From an uncultured Anaerotignum sp. (GTDB lineage Bacteria; Bacillota; Clostridia; Lachnospirales; Anaerotignaceae), in assembly GCF_934277605.1 (NCBI RefSeq), contig NZ_CAKQVD010000032.1:1-21355 (forward strand): 21,355 bases of DNA. Direction: 5' to 3'. Below are positions 14,256 through 21,355 of the stretch, in pieces. The notes beneath the pieces were generated by a model, which had not been told where the DNA came from, did not search any database, and worked only from the letters and a program-made list of their open reading frames with translations. The translations under genes and the position numbers were made by a program. Within the stretch, counting starts at the first letter, position 1. Each line of letters opens with the position of its first letter.

Positions 14256-15491
14256 TCAGCCCCTCATCTTTCTAAATGCAACACAGGCATTGTGACCGCC
14301 AAAGCCCAGAGAGGTAGACATTGCCGCCTCTACCGTTGTCTGAACTGCTGTGTTGGGGGTATAATCCAAATCACATTCGGGATCTGCCTCTTTCAAGTTG
14401 ATGGTAGGGGGAATGATATCCTCCTGCACTGCCAAAATTGCCGCAATCGCCTCCACTGCGCCTGCCGCACCGAGCATATGCCCTGTCATAGACTTTGTGG
14501 AGCTGATGTGAACCTTTCTTGCATCTGCTTCGCCAAAGGCATTTTTGATTGCTCTGGTTTCTGTTTTATCATTCAAAGAGGTACCTGTGCCATGTGCGTT
14601 GATATAAATTTCCTCGGGCTTTACGCCTTTCAGGCCTTCCATTGCATGCAGGATTGCCTTGCCGCTTGCGATTGCCTCCTCCGCAGGTGCGGTAACATGG
14701 TGTGCATCACAGGTGGAGCCATAGCCCACGATTTCCGCATAAATCCTTGCGCCCCTTGCCTTTGCGTGTTCATATTCCTCAAGAATCACTGTGCCTGCAC
14801 CCTCGCCCATCACAAAGCCTGCACGGCGTTTATCAAAGGGCAGAGATGCCGCATTGGGATCCTCGGATGCATTCAGTGCCATGCAGCTGCCAAAGCCTGC
14901 CACTGCCAAAGGCACGATGGCCGCTTCACTGCCGCCGCAGATTGCCGCTGTGGTATAGCCATGCAAAATCGCTCTATACCCTTCGCCGATGGCAGTTGTA
15001 CCTGTTGCGCAGGCTGTGGAAACAGCAACACACGCATTCTGCGCCTGATAGCGAATGGCAATATTGCCTGCCGCAATGTTATTGATAATCTTAGGGATAA
15101 ACAGGGGAGAAACACGGCGTGCGCCCTTTTCCCGCAGGGTATCATAGCTTTCGCAAAGGGTTTCAAAGCCGCCGATGCCACTGCCGAAATAAACTGCCAA
15201 GTCCTCACTCTCAATGCTGCCTGCCAGCTTGCTGTCCTCCATGGCCTCGCTTGTTGCCGCCATGGCAAACTGCACGAAGCGATCCAGCTTCTTTGCCGCC
15301 AGCTTATCCATGTAGTTTGTCGGATCAAAATCCTTCACCTCTGCCGCCAGCTTATACTTGCTTTCGCTGACATCAAAGCGGGTGATGGGGCCAATGCCGT
15401 TTTTTCCGCTTTTGACTGCCGCCCAAAAATCCGGCACGTTATTGCCCACAGGGGTTACTGCGCCGATACCTGTTACTACTACTCGTCTCAT
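14256..15491 (-). CDS. fabF: 3-oxoacyl-ACP synthase II (KAS II)
   Basis: FabF condenses malonyl-ACP with a growing acyl-ACP. The 411-residue product begins MRRVVVTGIGAVTPVG and has the Cys-His-His triad of elongating ketosynthases: C161 in TACATG, H300 in NAHGTGT and H338 in SMTGHMLGAAG. I set the start at 15491, eight bases after AAAGGA. An open frame runs back to 15569, but those 26 residues do not belong to the family. A 55-base gap separates it from fabG. Confidence 0.97.
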   Translation of the reverse strand: MRRVVVTGIGAVTPVGNNVPDFWAAVKSGKNGIGPITRFDVSESKYKLAAEVKDFDPTNYMDKLAAKKLDRFVQFAMAATSEAMEDSKLAGSIESEDLAVYFGSGIGGFETLCESYDTLREKGARRVSPLFIPKIINNIAAGNIAIRYQAQNACVAVSTACATGTTAIGEGYRAILHGYTTAAICGGSEAAIVPLAVAGFGSCMALNASEDPNAASLPFDKRRAGFVMGEGAGTVILEEYEHAKARGARIYAEIVGYGSTCDAHHVTAPAEEAIASGKAILHAMEGLKGVKPEEIYINAHGTGTSLNDKTETRAIKNAFGEADARKVHISSTKSMTGHMLGAAGAVEAIAAILAVQEDIIPPTINLKEADPECDLDYTPNTAVQTTVEAAMSTSLGFGGHNACVAFRKMRG

Positions 15492-15546
15492 TTCATCAAT
15501 CCTTTCCTGCCAAATCCGGCTGCCTATTCGGACCTTCTGCGCCGAT

Positions 15547-16278
15547 TCAGCACGCCAGACCGCCATCAATGCGGATGACCTCGCCTGTAATGTAATCAGA
15601 ATGTTCCGACGCTAAAAACAATGCCAGCTTTGCCACTTCCTCCGCCTCGCCGAAGCGTTTCATGGGGATGGCGTCCTTCCATGTATTGTTTTCCAATCCC
15701 TCTGTCATTTCTGTTGCAATGAAGCCGGGGGCGATTGCATTGCAGCAAACCCCTCTGGATGCCAGCTCCTTCGCAACGGATTTTGTCAGCCCGATTACCC
15801 CTGCCTTAGAGGCGGAATAATTGGCTTGACCGGGGTTGCCTGTCAAACCGGAAACAGAGCTGATGTTGATAATCTTGCCGCCCTTTTGCTTCAGGAAAAG
15901 AGGATATACCCCCTTAATCATATAGAATACGCCCTTCAGGTTCGTGTCAATGACTGCATCAAACTCTGCCGCCTTCATCATCGGCACCAGCTTATCCTTT
16001 GTGATTCCTGCGTTATTCACCAAAATCTGAATCCCGCCGAAATCCTTTACGATTTCCTTTACGACTGCCGCCACTGCATCCGCATCCGCCACATTGCACT
16101 GATATGCCTTTGCCTGCACGCCCAGTCCTTCCAATTCCTTTACGGTTTCCTCCGCCTTAGCGGTGTTGCCCGCATATAAAAACGCAATATCTGCGCCGTT
16201 TTCCGCAAATTTCAGACAGATTGCCTTGCCAATCCCTCTGGAGCCGCCGGTTACGACTGCTGTTTTTCCTTTCAGCAT
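15547..16278 (-). CDS. fabG: 3-oxoacyl-ACP reductase
   Basis: FabG is the NADPH-dependent short-chain dehydrogenase that reduces 3-oxoacyl-ACP. The 243-residue protein has the cofactor motif TGGSRGIG (10-17), NNAG (88-91) and the catalytic set N113, S141, Y154 and K158. It starts seven bases after AAAGGAGG and overlaps the fabD stop by seven bases. The length is typical. Confidence 0.96.
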   Translation of the reverse strand: MLKGKTAVVTGGSRGIGKAICLKFAENGADIAFLYAGNTAKAEETVKELEGLGVQAKAYQCNVADADAVAAVVKEIVKDFGGIQILVNNAGITKDKLVPMMKAAEFDAVIDTNLKGVFYMIKGVYPLFLKQKGGKIINISSVSGLTGNPGQANYSASKAGVIGLTKSVAKELASRGVCCNAIAPGFIATEMTEGLENNTWKDAIPMKRFGEAEEVAKLALFLASEHSDYITGEVIRIDGGLAC

Positions 16279-17186
16279 CCCATTTCCTCCTTTACCCTTT
16301 CGATTTCCTCCATATCGGAAACGCTGTAAACCTTCGCTTCGGGAAGAATCCGTTTGATGAGCTTTTTCAGCGTATCGCCAATGCCCACCTCGATGAAGGT
16401 ATCAAAGCCATCTGCCGCCATGCGTTCTATGCTTTCCTGCCAACGCAGGCTATGGTTAATCTGGTTTTCCATCAATTCCAGTACGTTTTCCGTATAGGGC
16501 TTTGTGGTAAAGTTGGAATATACCGTCAATGCGGGCTGCTGCAGCTGAAATTCTCCTGCATATTCCGCAAATTCCCTGCTTGCCGCATCCATAAAGGGAG
16601 AATGAAAGCCGCCGCCTACCGCTACGGGCAAACCTCTGCCGCCTGCCTCACGGACAGCCTGCTTGAAGGCATCCATTTCCTCTGCCGCCCCTGCCACAAC
16701 AAGCTGACCGGGTGCATTATAGTTTACGGGATAAACCTGCTGAAACTGCTTGCAGATTTCCTCGATTTTTGCGTTATCCAGCTTCATCACCGCAAGCATG
16801 GATGCAGGATGCTCCGCCGCCGCCCTTGCCATTGCTTTGCCGCGGATGCAAGCCAGACGGAAGCCGTCCAAGTGGCTATATGCGCCCGCAAACGCCAATG
16901 CAGGCAGCTCTCCCAGAGAAAAGCCTGCCACACCCTGCGCCTGAACCCCTGCCTCAGAAAGTGCAAGTGCCGCCGCCAAGTCCGTCAGATACAGACAGGG
17001 CTGTGTATTCTGTGTTTCCTTCAGCTCCTCAGCTGTGCCGGAAAAGCACTGCGCCAATGTGCCGGCTCTGAGGGCTTCTGCTCTGTCAAACAAATCCTTA
17101 ACGGCTGTGCTGTTTTCATAAAAGCTTTTGCCCATGCCTGCCTTCTGTGCGCCCTGACCGGAAAAAACAAATGCTATTTTACCCAT
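16272..17186 (-). CDS. fabD: Malonyl-CoA:ACP transacylase
   Basis: FabD transfers malonyl from CoA to acyl carrier protein. The 304-residue product has the Q-loop SGQGAQ (9-14), nucleophile S90 in GFSLGE, the arginine R115 that binds the malonyl carboxylate, and catalytic H195 in GFHSPFM. The nucleophile elbow reads GFSLGE where most family members have GHSLGE. The Ser-His pair is intact, so activity is expected. Its ATG lies inside the end of fabK (13-base overlap), and AAAGGAG is seven bases upstream. Confidence 0.95.
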   Translation of the reverse strand: MGKIAFVFSGQGAQKAGMGKSFYENSTAVKDLFDRAEALRAGTLAQCFSGTAEELKETQNTQPCLYLTDLAAALALSEAGVQAQGVAGFSLGELPALAFAGAYSHLDGFRLACIRGKAMARAAAEHPASMLAVMKLDNAKIEEICKQFQQVYPVNYNAPGQLVVAGAAEEMDAFKQAVREAGGRGLPVAVGGGFHSPFMDAASREFAEYAGEFQLQQPALTVYSNFTTKPYTENVLELMENQINHSLRWQESIERMAADGFDTFIEVGIGDTLKKLIKRILPEAKVYSVSDMEEIERVKEEMGC

Positions 17187-18124
17187 TTTTCCGCTCCTTT
17201 CAGTAACGCCTCCGCCTCTGCTGCAATTTCCTGCACGATTTCTGCCGCAGGCTGCTCCTTCTTTACCATGCCGGCAATCTGCCCTGCCATAAAGCAGCCC
17301 TCCTTGGTATCGCCCTCCACCGCTGCCTTACGCAATGCGCCAACGCCAAGCTGATCTACCATTTCGGCTGTTGTTTCGGGGGCATATTCCACCTTCAAAA
17401 AATGACGGGCAAACTGATTTTTCATCACACGACAGGTGCTGCCGCCAAAGCGTCTGCCTGTTGCGGTTGTGGAAATATCCGTTGCCTTTTTTACCATGTC
17501 CTTATAGTTCTGATGCACACCACATTCCTGTGCAAGCAGGAAACGGGTGCCCATCTGCACGCCAACTGCACCCAGCATAAATGCCGCTGCCATCCCTCTG
17601 CCGTCGCCGATACCACCTGCCGCCAGTACAGGGATATCCACCGCATCTGCCACCTGGGGAACCAAGGGCATGGTGGAGAGTTCGCCGATATGACCGCCGG
17701 ATTCGCCGCCTTCTGCAATGACCGCATCCGCACCTGCTCTTGCCATCATTTTTGCCGCCGCAACAGATGCCGCTACCGGAATCACCTTAATGCCTGCTTC
17801 CTTCCACATGGGAACATATTGATTGGGAATGCCTGCACCTGTGGTAACAACTGCAACCTTTTCCTCTGCAACGATTTTTGCCACTTCCTCTACATGAGGG
17901 CTCATCAGCATGATGTTTACGCCAAAGGGCTTATCGGTCAGGCCTCTTGCAATGCGAATCTGCTCTCTCAGATAATCGCCGCCTGCATTCATTGCAGAGA
18001 TAATTCCCAGACCACCGCCATTGGAAACCGCTGCAGCCAGCTTGCCGTCAGCAATCCATGCCATGCCGCCTTGGAAGATAGGATATTTGATGCCCAGCAT
18101 CTCACAAATCGGTGAAACGATCAT
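17174..18124 (-). CDS. fabK: FMN-dependent enoyl-ACP reductase II
   Basis: FabK performs the last reduction of the elongation cycle with FMN and NAD(P)H, and replaces FabI. The 316-residue TIM-barrel protein of the nitronate-monooxygenase superfamily has the N-terminal YPIFQGGMAWIAD block, GGESGGHIGE with catalytic H145, and glycine-rich FMN-phosphate loops (LAAGGIGDGRG). Its position between acpP and fabD distinguishes it from true nitronate monooxygenases. GGAGG lies eight bases before the ATG. FabK enzymes are known to be insensitive to triclosan. Confidence 0.95.
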   Translation of the reverse strand: MIVSPICEMLGIKYPIFQGGMAWIADGKLAAAVSNGGGLGIISAMNAGGDYLREQIRIARGLTDKPFGVNIMLMSPHVEEVAKIVAEEKVAVVTTGAGIPNQYVPMWKEAGIKVIPVAASVAAAKMMARAGADAVIAEGGESGGHIGELSTMPLVPQVADAVDIPVLAAGGIGDGRGMAAAFMLGAVGVQMGTRFLLAQECGVHQNYKDMVKKATDISTTATGRRFGGSTCRVMKNQFARHFLKVEYAPETTAEMVDQLGVGALRKAAVEGDTKEGCFMAGQIAGMVKKEQPAAEIVQEIAAEAEALLKGAEKWVK

Positions 18125-18158
18125 ATCGTCGTCCTCCTTTTCTTTCGTTTGTTCTTAC

Positions 18159-18383
18159 TTACGCCTGTTTGTCTTCGATCAGCTTAACCAGATCGCCAAC
18201 AGTGTTTACCTTGTTTTCGCCCATTTCAATTTCTGTGCCAAGCTCTTCCTCCAGATTCATCAGAAGCTCCATCACATCCAGAGAGTCGATGCCCAGAGTG
18301 CTGAATTCTGTGTCCATCTTGATTTCTGCTGCGTCACATTCCAGTTTTTCTGCCAACATTGCTGCGATTTTTTCAAATACCAT
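18159..18383 (-). CDS. acpP: Acyl carrier protein
   Basis: The 74-residue acidic protein carries the 4'-phosphopantetheine arm on S34 in GIDSLDVMEL. It is the substrate carrier for every Fab enzyme of this operon. AGGAG is eight bases before the ATG. It lies between fabH and fabK with short gaps of 48 and 34 bases. The length and acidic composition are typical. Confidence 0.97.
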   Translation of the reverse strand: MVFEKIAAMLAEKLECDAAEIKMDTEFSTLGIDSLDVMELLMNLEEELGTEIEMGENKVNTVGDLVKLIEDKQA

Positions 18384-18431
18384 AATTCTTTCTCCTTTTC
18401 TTTTACCTTTTTTCTTGTTTTCTTTTCTTTT

Positions 18432-19388
18432 TTACCATCTTACTAAACAACAGGCGCTTGCCAGACCGCCGCCAAAGGCAGGCAGTAATAATAAATCTCC
18501 TCTATGCAGCTTTCCTGCCCGGTTGAGTTCATCCAGAGCAATGGGAATGCTGGCGGAAGAAGTATTGCCATATTTATCAATGTTTAAATAGAACTTTTCC
18601 TTGGGTACCTTTAATTTCATGCTTGCAAAATCAATGATACGCTGATTTGCCTGATGCGGCACAATATATGCGATATCCGCAAAGGTCAGCCCATTTCTTT
18701 CCAAAATCGTTTTGCAGTCCTTGCAAATGGCAGTAACCGCAAATTTGAAGGTTTCCTGCCCTGCCATGTGAATATAGGGCTTCTTTTCCTGCCCTCTTTC
18801 ATAGAAGGGAGATATCCCCACAGGCTGCGGAATATCAATCACATCCGCACCGCCCTTGACATGAAACACAGAATCCAAATAATTCTCGCCCGCCTCCAAA
18901 ACAACTGCGCCGGCACCGTCACCGAAAATAACCGCAGTGCCTCTGTCCTTCCAGTCTAAAAGGCGGCTGAGACGCTCTGTCCCGATGACAAGCACCTTTT
19001 TTGCCCTTCCTCTTGCGAAGAACCCTGCCGCTGTTTCCAGCAGAAAATCAAACGCAGAGCAGGCCGCATTGATATCCATTGCCATGCAGGAAAGCCCCAG
19101 CAAATTCTGAATCATGCAGGAAACAGAAGGGGAAATGCTCTCCCCACTGACGCTTGCCGCCAAAATCAAGTCGATTTCCTCCGCTGCCACGCCGCTGTTT
19201 TCCAAAGCAGCCCTTGCAGCCTTTGCGCCCATATCCGCCGCCGTTTCATTGGTGCTGATGTGACGCTGTTTGACACCGACTCTCTGGGTAATCCATTCGT
19301 CATTGGTTTCTAAAAATTGTGACAAATCATCATTGGTCACAATTCTGGGCGGGACATACATGCCCGTCCCTAACACACGAAAGCTCAT
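18432..19388 (-). CDS. fabH: 3-oxoacyl-ACP synthase III
   Basis: FabH starts fatty-acid chains by condensing a short acyl-CoA with malonyl-ACP. The 318-residue protein has the Cys-His-Asn triad: C110 in NAACSAF, H245 in VPHQANQR and N275 in GNTSS. The ATG at 19388 follows AAGGAG by seven bases. It is the first gene of the operon, so the control region must lie in 19389-19528. There I see only a weak promoter candidate (TACTAA as -10) and a TTAGTACC half-site. The preferred primer (acetyl, isobutyryl or other) cannot be told from the sequence. Confidence 0.96.
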   Translation of the reverse strand: MSFRVLGTGMYVPPRIVTNDDLSQFLETNDEWITQRVGVKQRHISTNETAADMGAKAARAALENSGVAAEEIDLILAASVSGESISPSVSCMIQNLLGLSCMAMDINAACSAFDFLLETAAGFFARGRAKKVLVIGTERLSRLLDWKDRGTAVIFGDGAGAVVLEAGENYLDSVFHVKGGADVIDIPQPVGISPFYERGQEKKPYIHMAGQETFKFAVTAICKDCKTILERNGLTFADIAYIVPHQANQRIIDFASMKLKVPKEKFYLNIDKYGNTSSASIPIALDELNRAGKLHRGDLLLLPAFGGGLASACCLVRW

Positions 19389-19528
19389 TTTTCCACTCCT
19401 TCTCCCATTTCCAAGGGAATACGGGAAACTGTTTCATAAAACGAAATCTGTTCCATTTTTTTGTTACTCTAAATTAGTACCCCAAATCATCAGAATAGTT
19501 ACACAATTTTTTCAAAAATATTTTCGCA

Positions 19529-19568
19529 GAAAAACAAAAACGCCGAGAGCCCTTGTATTCTCAGCGTT
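19529..19568 (-). terminator. Intrinsic terminator between the sigma operon and fabH
   Basis: On the minus strand AACGCTGAGA pairs with TCTCGGCGTT (19568-19559 with 19548-19539), ten pairs including one G.T, then TTTGTTTTT follows. It closes the sigma/anti-sigma transcript and insulates the fab operon promoter. Confidence 0.85.
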
Positions 19569-19587
19569 TTCGGCGTTTAAAAAATTT

Positions 19588-19899
19588 TTAATTATTTTGC
19601 TCCTTCACATAATAAAGCACCATTGCAAAGACGGTTGCGCACAGATATGTCAGAAAGCCGCTCCAAAGCACCAGACGCCGTCTGCGCACTCTTTTGGCAA
19701 GCATGGCATAGTTTTCGCCCACATCCCAATTCGGCACCTCTGCGGGAACCTTATCCACGGGGCGATATCTTTTATAATAGCTGCGGCACTGCGCACATTC
19801 ATGCAAATGCTTTTTCACAAGCCTTTTGCTGACCGCACTTGCAACCCCATCATAATACAGAGGTGCCAAGTCCATCACAAGCTCACATTTCCAATTCAT
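19588..19899 (-). CDS. Membrane zinc-finger anti-sigma factor
   Basis: This 103-residue protein has a zf-HC2/ZAS-type motif (H31-x3-C35-x2-C38, with C5 upstream), which in ECF anti-sigma factors holds zinc and clamps the sigma factor. An arginine patch (71-75) precedes one predicted transmembrane helix (about 77-98). Only about five residues follow it, so there is no external sensor domain. Sensing must occur in the cytoplasm, in the membrane, or through partners. It overlaps the sigma gene by 17 bases, and GGAGG lies nine bases before its ATG. Release of the sigma factor by redox change at the zinc cysteines or by proteolysis is possible but not shown. Confidence 0.85.
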   Translation of the reverse strand: MNWKCELVMDLAPLYYDGVASAVSKRLVKKHLHECAQCRSYYKRYRPVDKVPAEVPNWDVGENYAMLAKRVRRRRLVLWSGFLTYLCATVFAMVLYYVKEQNN

Positions 19900-20389
19900 C
19901 CTTTAACACCTCCATCAACATTTTCTTTGCTCTGAAATAGATAACCTTAGCGGAATTTTCGCTAATCCTGAGTATTTGTGCAACCTGCGAAAAGGGCAGC
20001 TCCGCATAAATCCGCAGCACCACCACATCTCGATACTTCTTCGGGATATCCTCAACCACCCTGCGCACCGCATTTTCAATATCCTTTTGGCTGACATGCT
20101 CCTCCGGGCTGACATCCCCCTTCAGATAGCTTTGCGCCACGAGATCCAGATTGGCAGAATCCAAATGCAGCCGTTTCTTTTTCAGATACTTAAAATAGGT
20201 GTGCTTGCCGATTGCCGCAAGCCATGTAAAAATTTCACACTCTCCCCGAAATTTATAGAGTGATTTATATGCCTGCAAAAAGGTTTCCTGTGTTAAATCC
20301 TCCGCCAAGTCGCCATCGGCACACAGGCGATGAAGAAACACATAGACCTTTTGATAATATTCCCGATATAAGCTTTCAAAGGTTTTCAT
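19883..20389 (-). CDS. ECF-type RNA polymerase sigma factor
   Basis: This 168-residue sigma-70 family protein has only regions 2 and 4. Residues 1-72 contain the region 2 core AEDLTQETFLQAY and the region 2.3/2.4 segment FTWLAAIGKHTYFKYLKKK. Residues about 104-160 form region 4 with the helix-turn-helix LPFSQVAQILRISENSAKVI. It directs RNA polymerase to a small regulon, and its partner is the overlapping anti-sigma gene. It starts 31 bases after the B3/4-domain gene, so the three may share one message. A TATAAT lies at 20410-20405, but it is too close to the start codon for an ordinary promoter and lacks a good -35. Confidence 0.9.
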   Translation of the reverse strand: MKTFESLYREYYQKVYVFLHRLCADGDLAEDLTQETFLQAYKSLYKFRGECEIFTWLAAIGKHTYFKYLKKKRLHLDSANLDLVAQSYLKGDVSPEEHVSQKDIENAVRRVVEDIPKKYRDVVVLRIYAELPFSQVAQILRISENSAKVIYFRAKKMLMEVLKDELEM

Positions 20390-20420
20390 CCGATCACCTT
20401 CCTTATTATATTCGGATTGT

Positions 20421-21080
20421 TTAGATTAAGATTTTTGTCTCAAATTCCTTGCCCCCTGCATATTTTTCCAGCAGCTCCTTCGCCTCCTGCAAAAGCGCAG
20501 GCAATGCCTCCGCTCCGTCAAAGGCATAATATACCAACAGCAAATCCTCTGTTGTATCCGTAATCATGGTTCTGCCGTTATCACTGGTGGGGTTGCCGAA
20601 CGGCCCCTGTGCATCAAACAGCACCGGCAAAAATTCGATATTCAGCACATCCTTGCCAATACCACGATATGCCGTTCCCTCGGGCGCACGCATCCATGTA
20701 ATCTCCCCTTCGGTTTTCGCAAGGTCATAGGTACCCATGGAATAGCCCGATTTGATGGAAAGATAGTTATTGATATCCACCACGTTATTGATATAATACA
20801 GCCCTCTTTCCTTCGCAATTCTTCTGCACATGGCCTCCGCAGAGGAGCGGTAGCGGTTCGGCTCCTTCCCCAGTGCCTTATACGCCCTTCTGGTGGACTG
20901 AATCTTATCTCTTTTGTTGGCCTGCGAAAGCTCTACCTCGGAAAGCTCTGCAATTTTCCCGTTGAGCAGTGCCAAAAGCTCCTCCGGGTCGGGCGCAACA
21001 GCCACCTTTGCCTGCAAAAGCCCCAAGGCTGCCTCCGGACAGCGTTCCTTTATGCTCTCATCTATATTTACTGTTACCAA
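20421..21080 (-). CDS. B3/4-domain protein (PheT-like editing-domain fold)
   Basis: This 219-residue protein is related to the B3/B4 domain of phenylalanyl-tRNA synthetase beta chain. Recognisable blocks are RYRSSAEAMCRRI (77-89), INNVVDINNYLSI (97-109), the GYSMGTYDL segment (112-120) and TEDLLLVYYAFDG (177-189). Stand-alone relatives are suggested to act on mischarged tRNA or free substrates, but the biochemical role of this subgroup is not established. The start is a TTG at 21080, ten bases after AAAGGAAGGA. The open frame to 21245 crosses the promoter and is not used. It is probably the first gene of an operon with the sigma and anti-sigma genes. Confidence 0.82.
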   Translation of the reverse strand: MVTVNIDESIKERCPEAALGLLQAKVAVAPDPEELLALLNGKIAELSEVELSQANKRDKIQSTRRAYKALGKEPNRYRSSAEAMCRRIAKERGLYYINNVVDINNYLSIKSGYSMGTYDLAKTEGEITWMRAPEGTAYRGIGKDVLNIEFLPVLFDAQGPFGNPTSDNGRTMITDTTEDLLLVYYAFDGAEALPALLQEAKELLEKYAGGKEFETKILI

Positions 21081-21117
21081 AACAAGCACTTCCTTCCTTT
21101 TTTTCTTACTTCCTTTT

Positions 21118-21145
21118 AGGATACTTGAAATTTTCGGAATGTCAA
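21118..21145 (-). promoter_or_regulatory. Promoter of the B3/4-sigma-anti-sigma operon
   Basis: On the minus strand a perfect TTGACA (21145-21140) and TATCCT (21123-21118) are 16 bases apart. Six-base arms ACTTGA/TCAAGT form a dyad across the spacer and -35, so a repressor could act here. The predicted start is near 21111, leaving a leader of about 30 bases. Confidence 0.7.
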
Positions 21146-21164
21146 GTTTTCCTGCGGCGAATGG

Positions 21165-21193
21165 TTGAAAATTGTGTAAAAATGCGGTATGAT
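21165..21193 (+). promoter_or_regulatory. Promoter of the MFS-like transporter
   Basis: TTGAAA (21165-21170) and TATGAT (21188-21193) are exactly 17 bases apart. The promoter points away from the B3/4 operon promoter, and the two -35 boxes are about 20 bases apart, so they could be controlled together. Confidence 0.75.
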
Positions 21194-21237
21194 ACATTTT
21201 AGTAAATTTTTTATCAAAAAAGGAGAGACCGCAAGGG

Positions 21238-21267
21238 GTGAACAAAAAACAACGGCGTCGAGTGTGA
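21238..21267 (+). CDS. Possible 9-codon leader peptide
   Basis: A GTG at 21238 opens a frame for MNKKQRRRV that ends at TGA 21265-21267. It follows AGGAG (21221-21225) by 12 bases and a GGGG stretch directly. Its stop overlaps the GTG start of the transporter gene, so ribosomes finishing the leader could reinitiate there. The basic sequence with three consecutive Arg is suggestive, but such a short frame may be chance. Confidence 0.3.
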   Translation: MNKKQRRRV

Positions 21268-21355
21268 ACCGCGCCAAAACCTACCAGCTGGTGCTGTTCC
21301 CGCTGAACAACGGCGCAACGAACGTGTACTATGTGCTGGTGCTTTCCTACATCGC
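21264..21355 (+). CDS. N-terminus of an MFS-type membrane transporter (partial)
   Basis: The frame runs off the right edge after about 30 residues. It begins at GTG 21264 with MNRAKTYQLVLFPLNNGATN, followed by a hydrophobic stretch YYVLVLSYIA. The LNNGATNVYYVL pattern is typical of the first helix of MFS transporters in Clostridia. An in-frame ATG at 21189 lies inside the -10 box and cannot be the start of this transcript. The GTG has no ribosome binding site at normal distance. The nearest purine-rich sites are more than 20 bases upstream, and translational coupling to the short leader frame would explain this. The substrate is unknown. Confidence 0.6.
   Translation, partial: MNRAKTYQLVLFPLNNGATNVYYVLVLSYI

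Noticed and set aside
15492..15569. 26-residue N-terminal extension of fabF
   Set aside because: The extension overlaps the end of fabG and has no family similarity. The ATG at 15491 has a well-placed AAAGGA site.
14232..15578. 448-residue plus-strand open frame across fabF
   Set aside because: It has the same antisense pattern opposite an intact ketosynthase with all catalytic residues.
20405..20410. TATAAT just before the sigma gene as its own promoter
   Set aside because: It would start the transcript almost at the ribosome binding site, and no -35 box lies at a suitable distance. Read-through from the B3/4 gene explains expression better.
1..21355. tRNA, rRNA or riboswitch genes
   Set aside because: I saw no cloverleaf, rRNA segment or recognisable riboswitch in any intergenic region. 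Only terminators, promoters and simple dyads were found.

Overview
The window looks like a chromosomal segment of a low-to-mid GC Gram-positive anaerobe, most likely of the class Clostridia (Lachnospirales-like). The support is strong AGGAGG-type ribosome binding sites, a perfect CIRCE/HrcA operator in front of groESL, FabK instead of FabI, a separate four-subunit acetyl-CoA carboxylase, and a pyridine-nucleotide-motif-poor thioredoxin reductase of clostridial type. The species cannot be named from the sequence alone.

Region 1 (1-3500) is an accessory island that is visibly richer in A+T than the rest. It opens with the remnant of an AgrC-type histidine kinase broken just after its H-box. A near-consensus promoter with two overlapping dyads follows. 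It drives a tightly coupled two-gene operon: a protein joining a phospholipase-D (HKD) nuclease-like domain to a P-loop ATPase, and a serine-recombinase-like protein that has lost its catalytic serine and its main active-site arginines. About 500 bases downstream hold no convincing gene but several perfect or near-perfect inverted repeats, including a 17-2-17 dyad with a central dinucleotide. This pair, with its operator and downstream dyads, is my candidate for an undescribed system.

Region 2 (3500-10400) is conserved housekeeping sequence. It contains groEL and groES (CIRCE controlled), a thioredoxin-reductase-like flavoprotein, an EF-G paralogue and endonuclease III, all on the minus strand and mostly separated by intrinsic terminators. 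A Fur-family regulator follows on the plus strand from its own promoter and shares a bidirectional terminator with the next operon.

Region 3 (10400-19400) is a complete type II fatty-acid synthesis operon on the minus strand, transcribed fabH-acpP-fabK-fabD-fabG-fabF-accB-fabZ-accC-accD-accA. Many genes overlap or nearly touch. AccABCD make malonyl-CoA, FabD loads it on ACP, FabH starts the chains, and FabF, FabG, FabZ and FabK run the elongation cycle. The gene order is the streptococcal fab order, but no fabT-type regulator sits at its head.

Region 4 (19400-21355) holds a probable minus-strand operon of a B3/4-domain protein, an ECF sigma factor and its membrane zinc-finger anti-sigma factor. 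It ends in a terminator just before fabH. A divergent promoter at the right edge drives the start of an MFS-like transporter cut off by the window.
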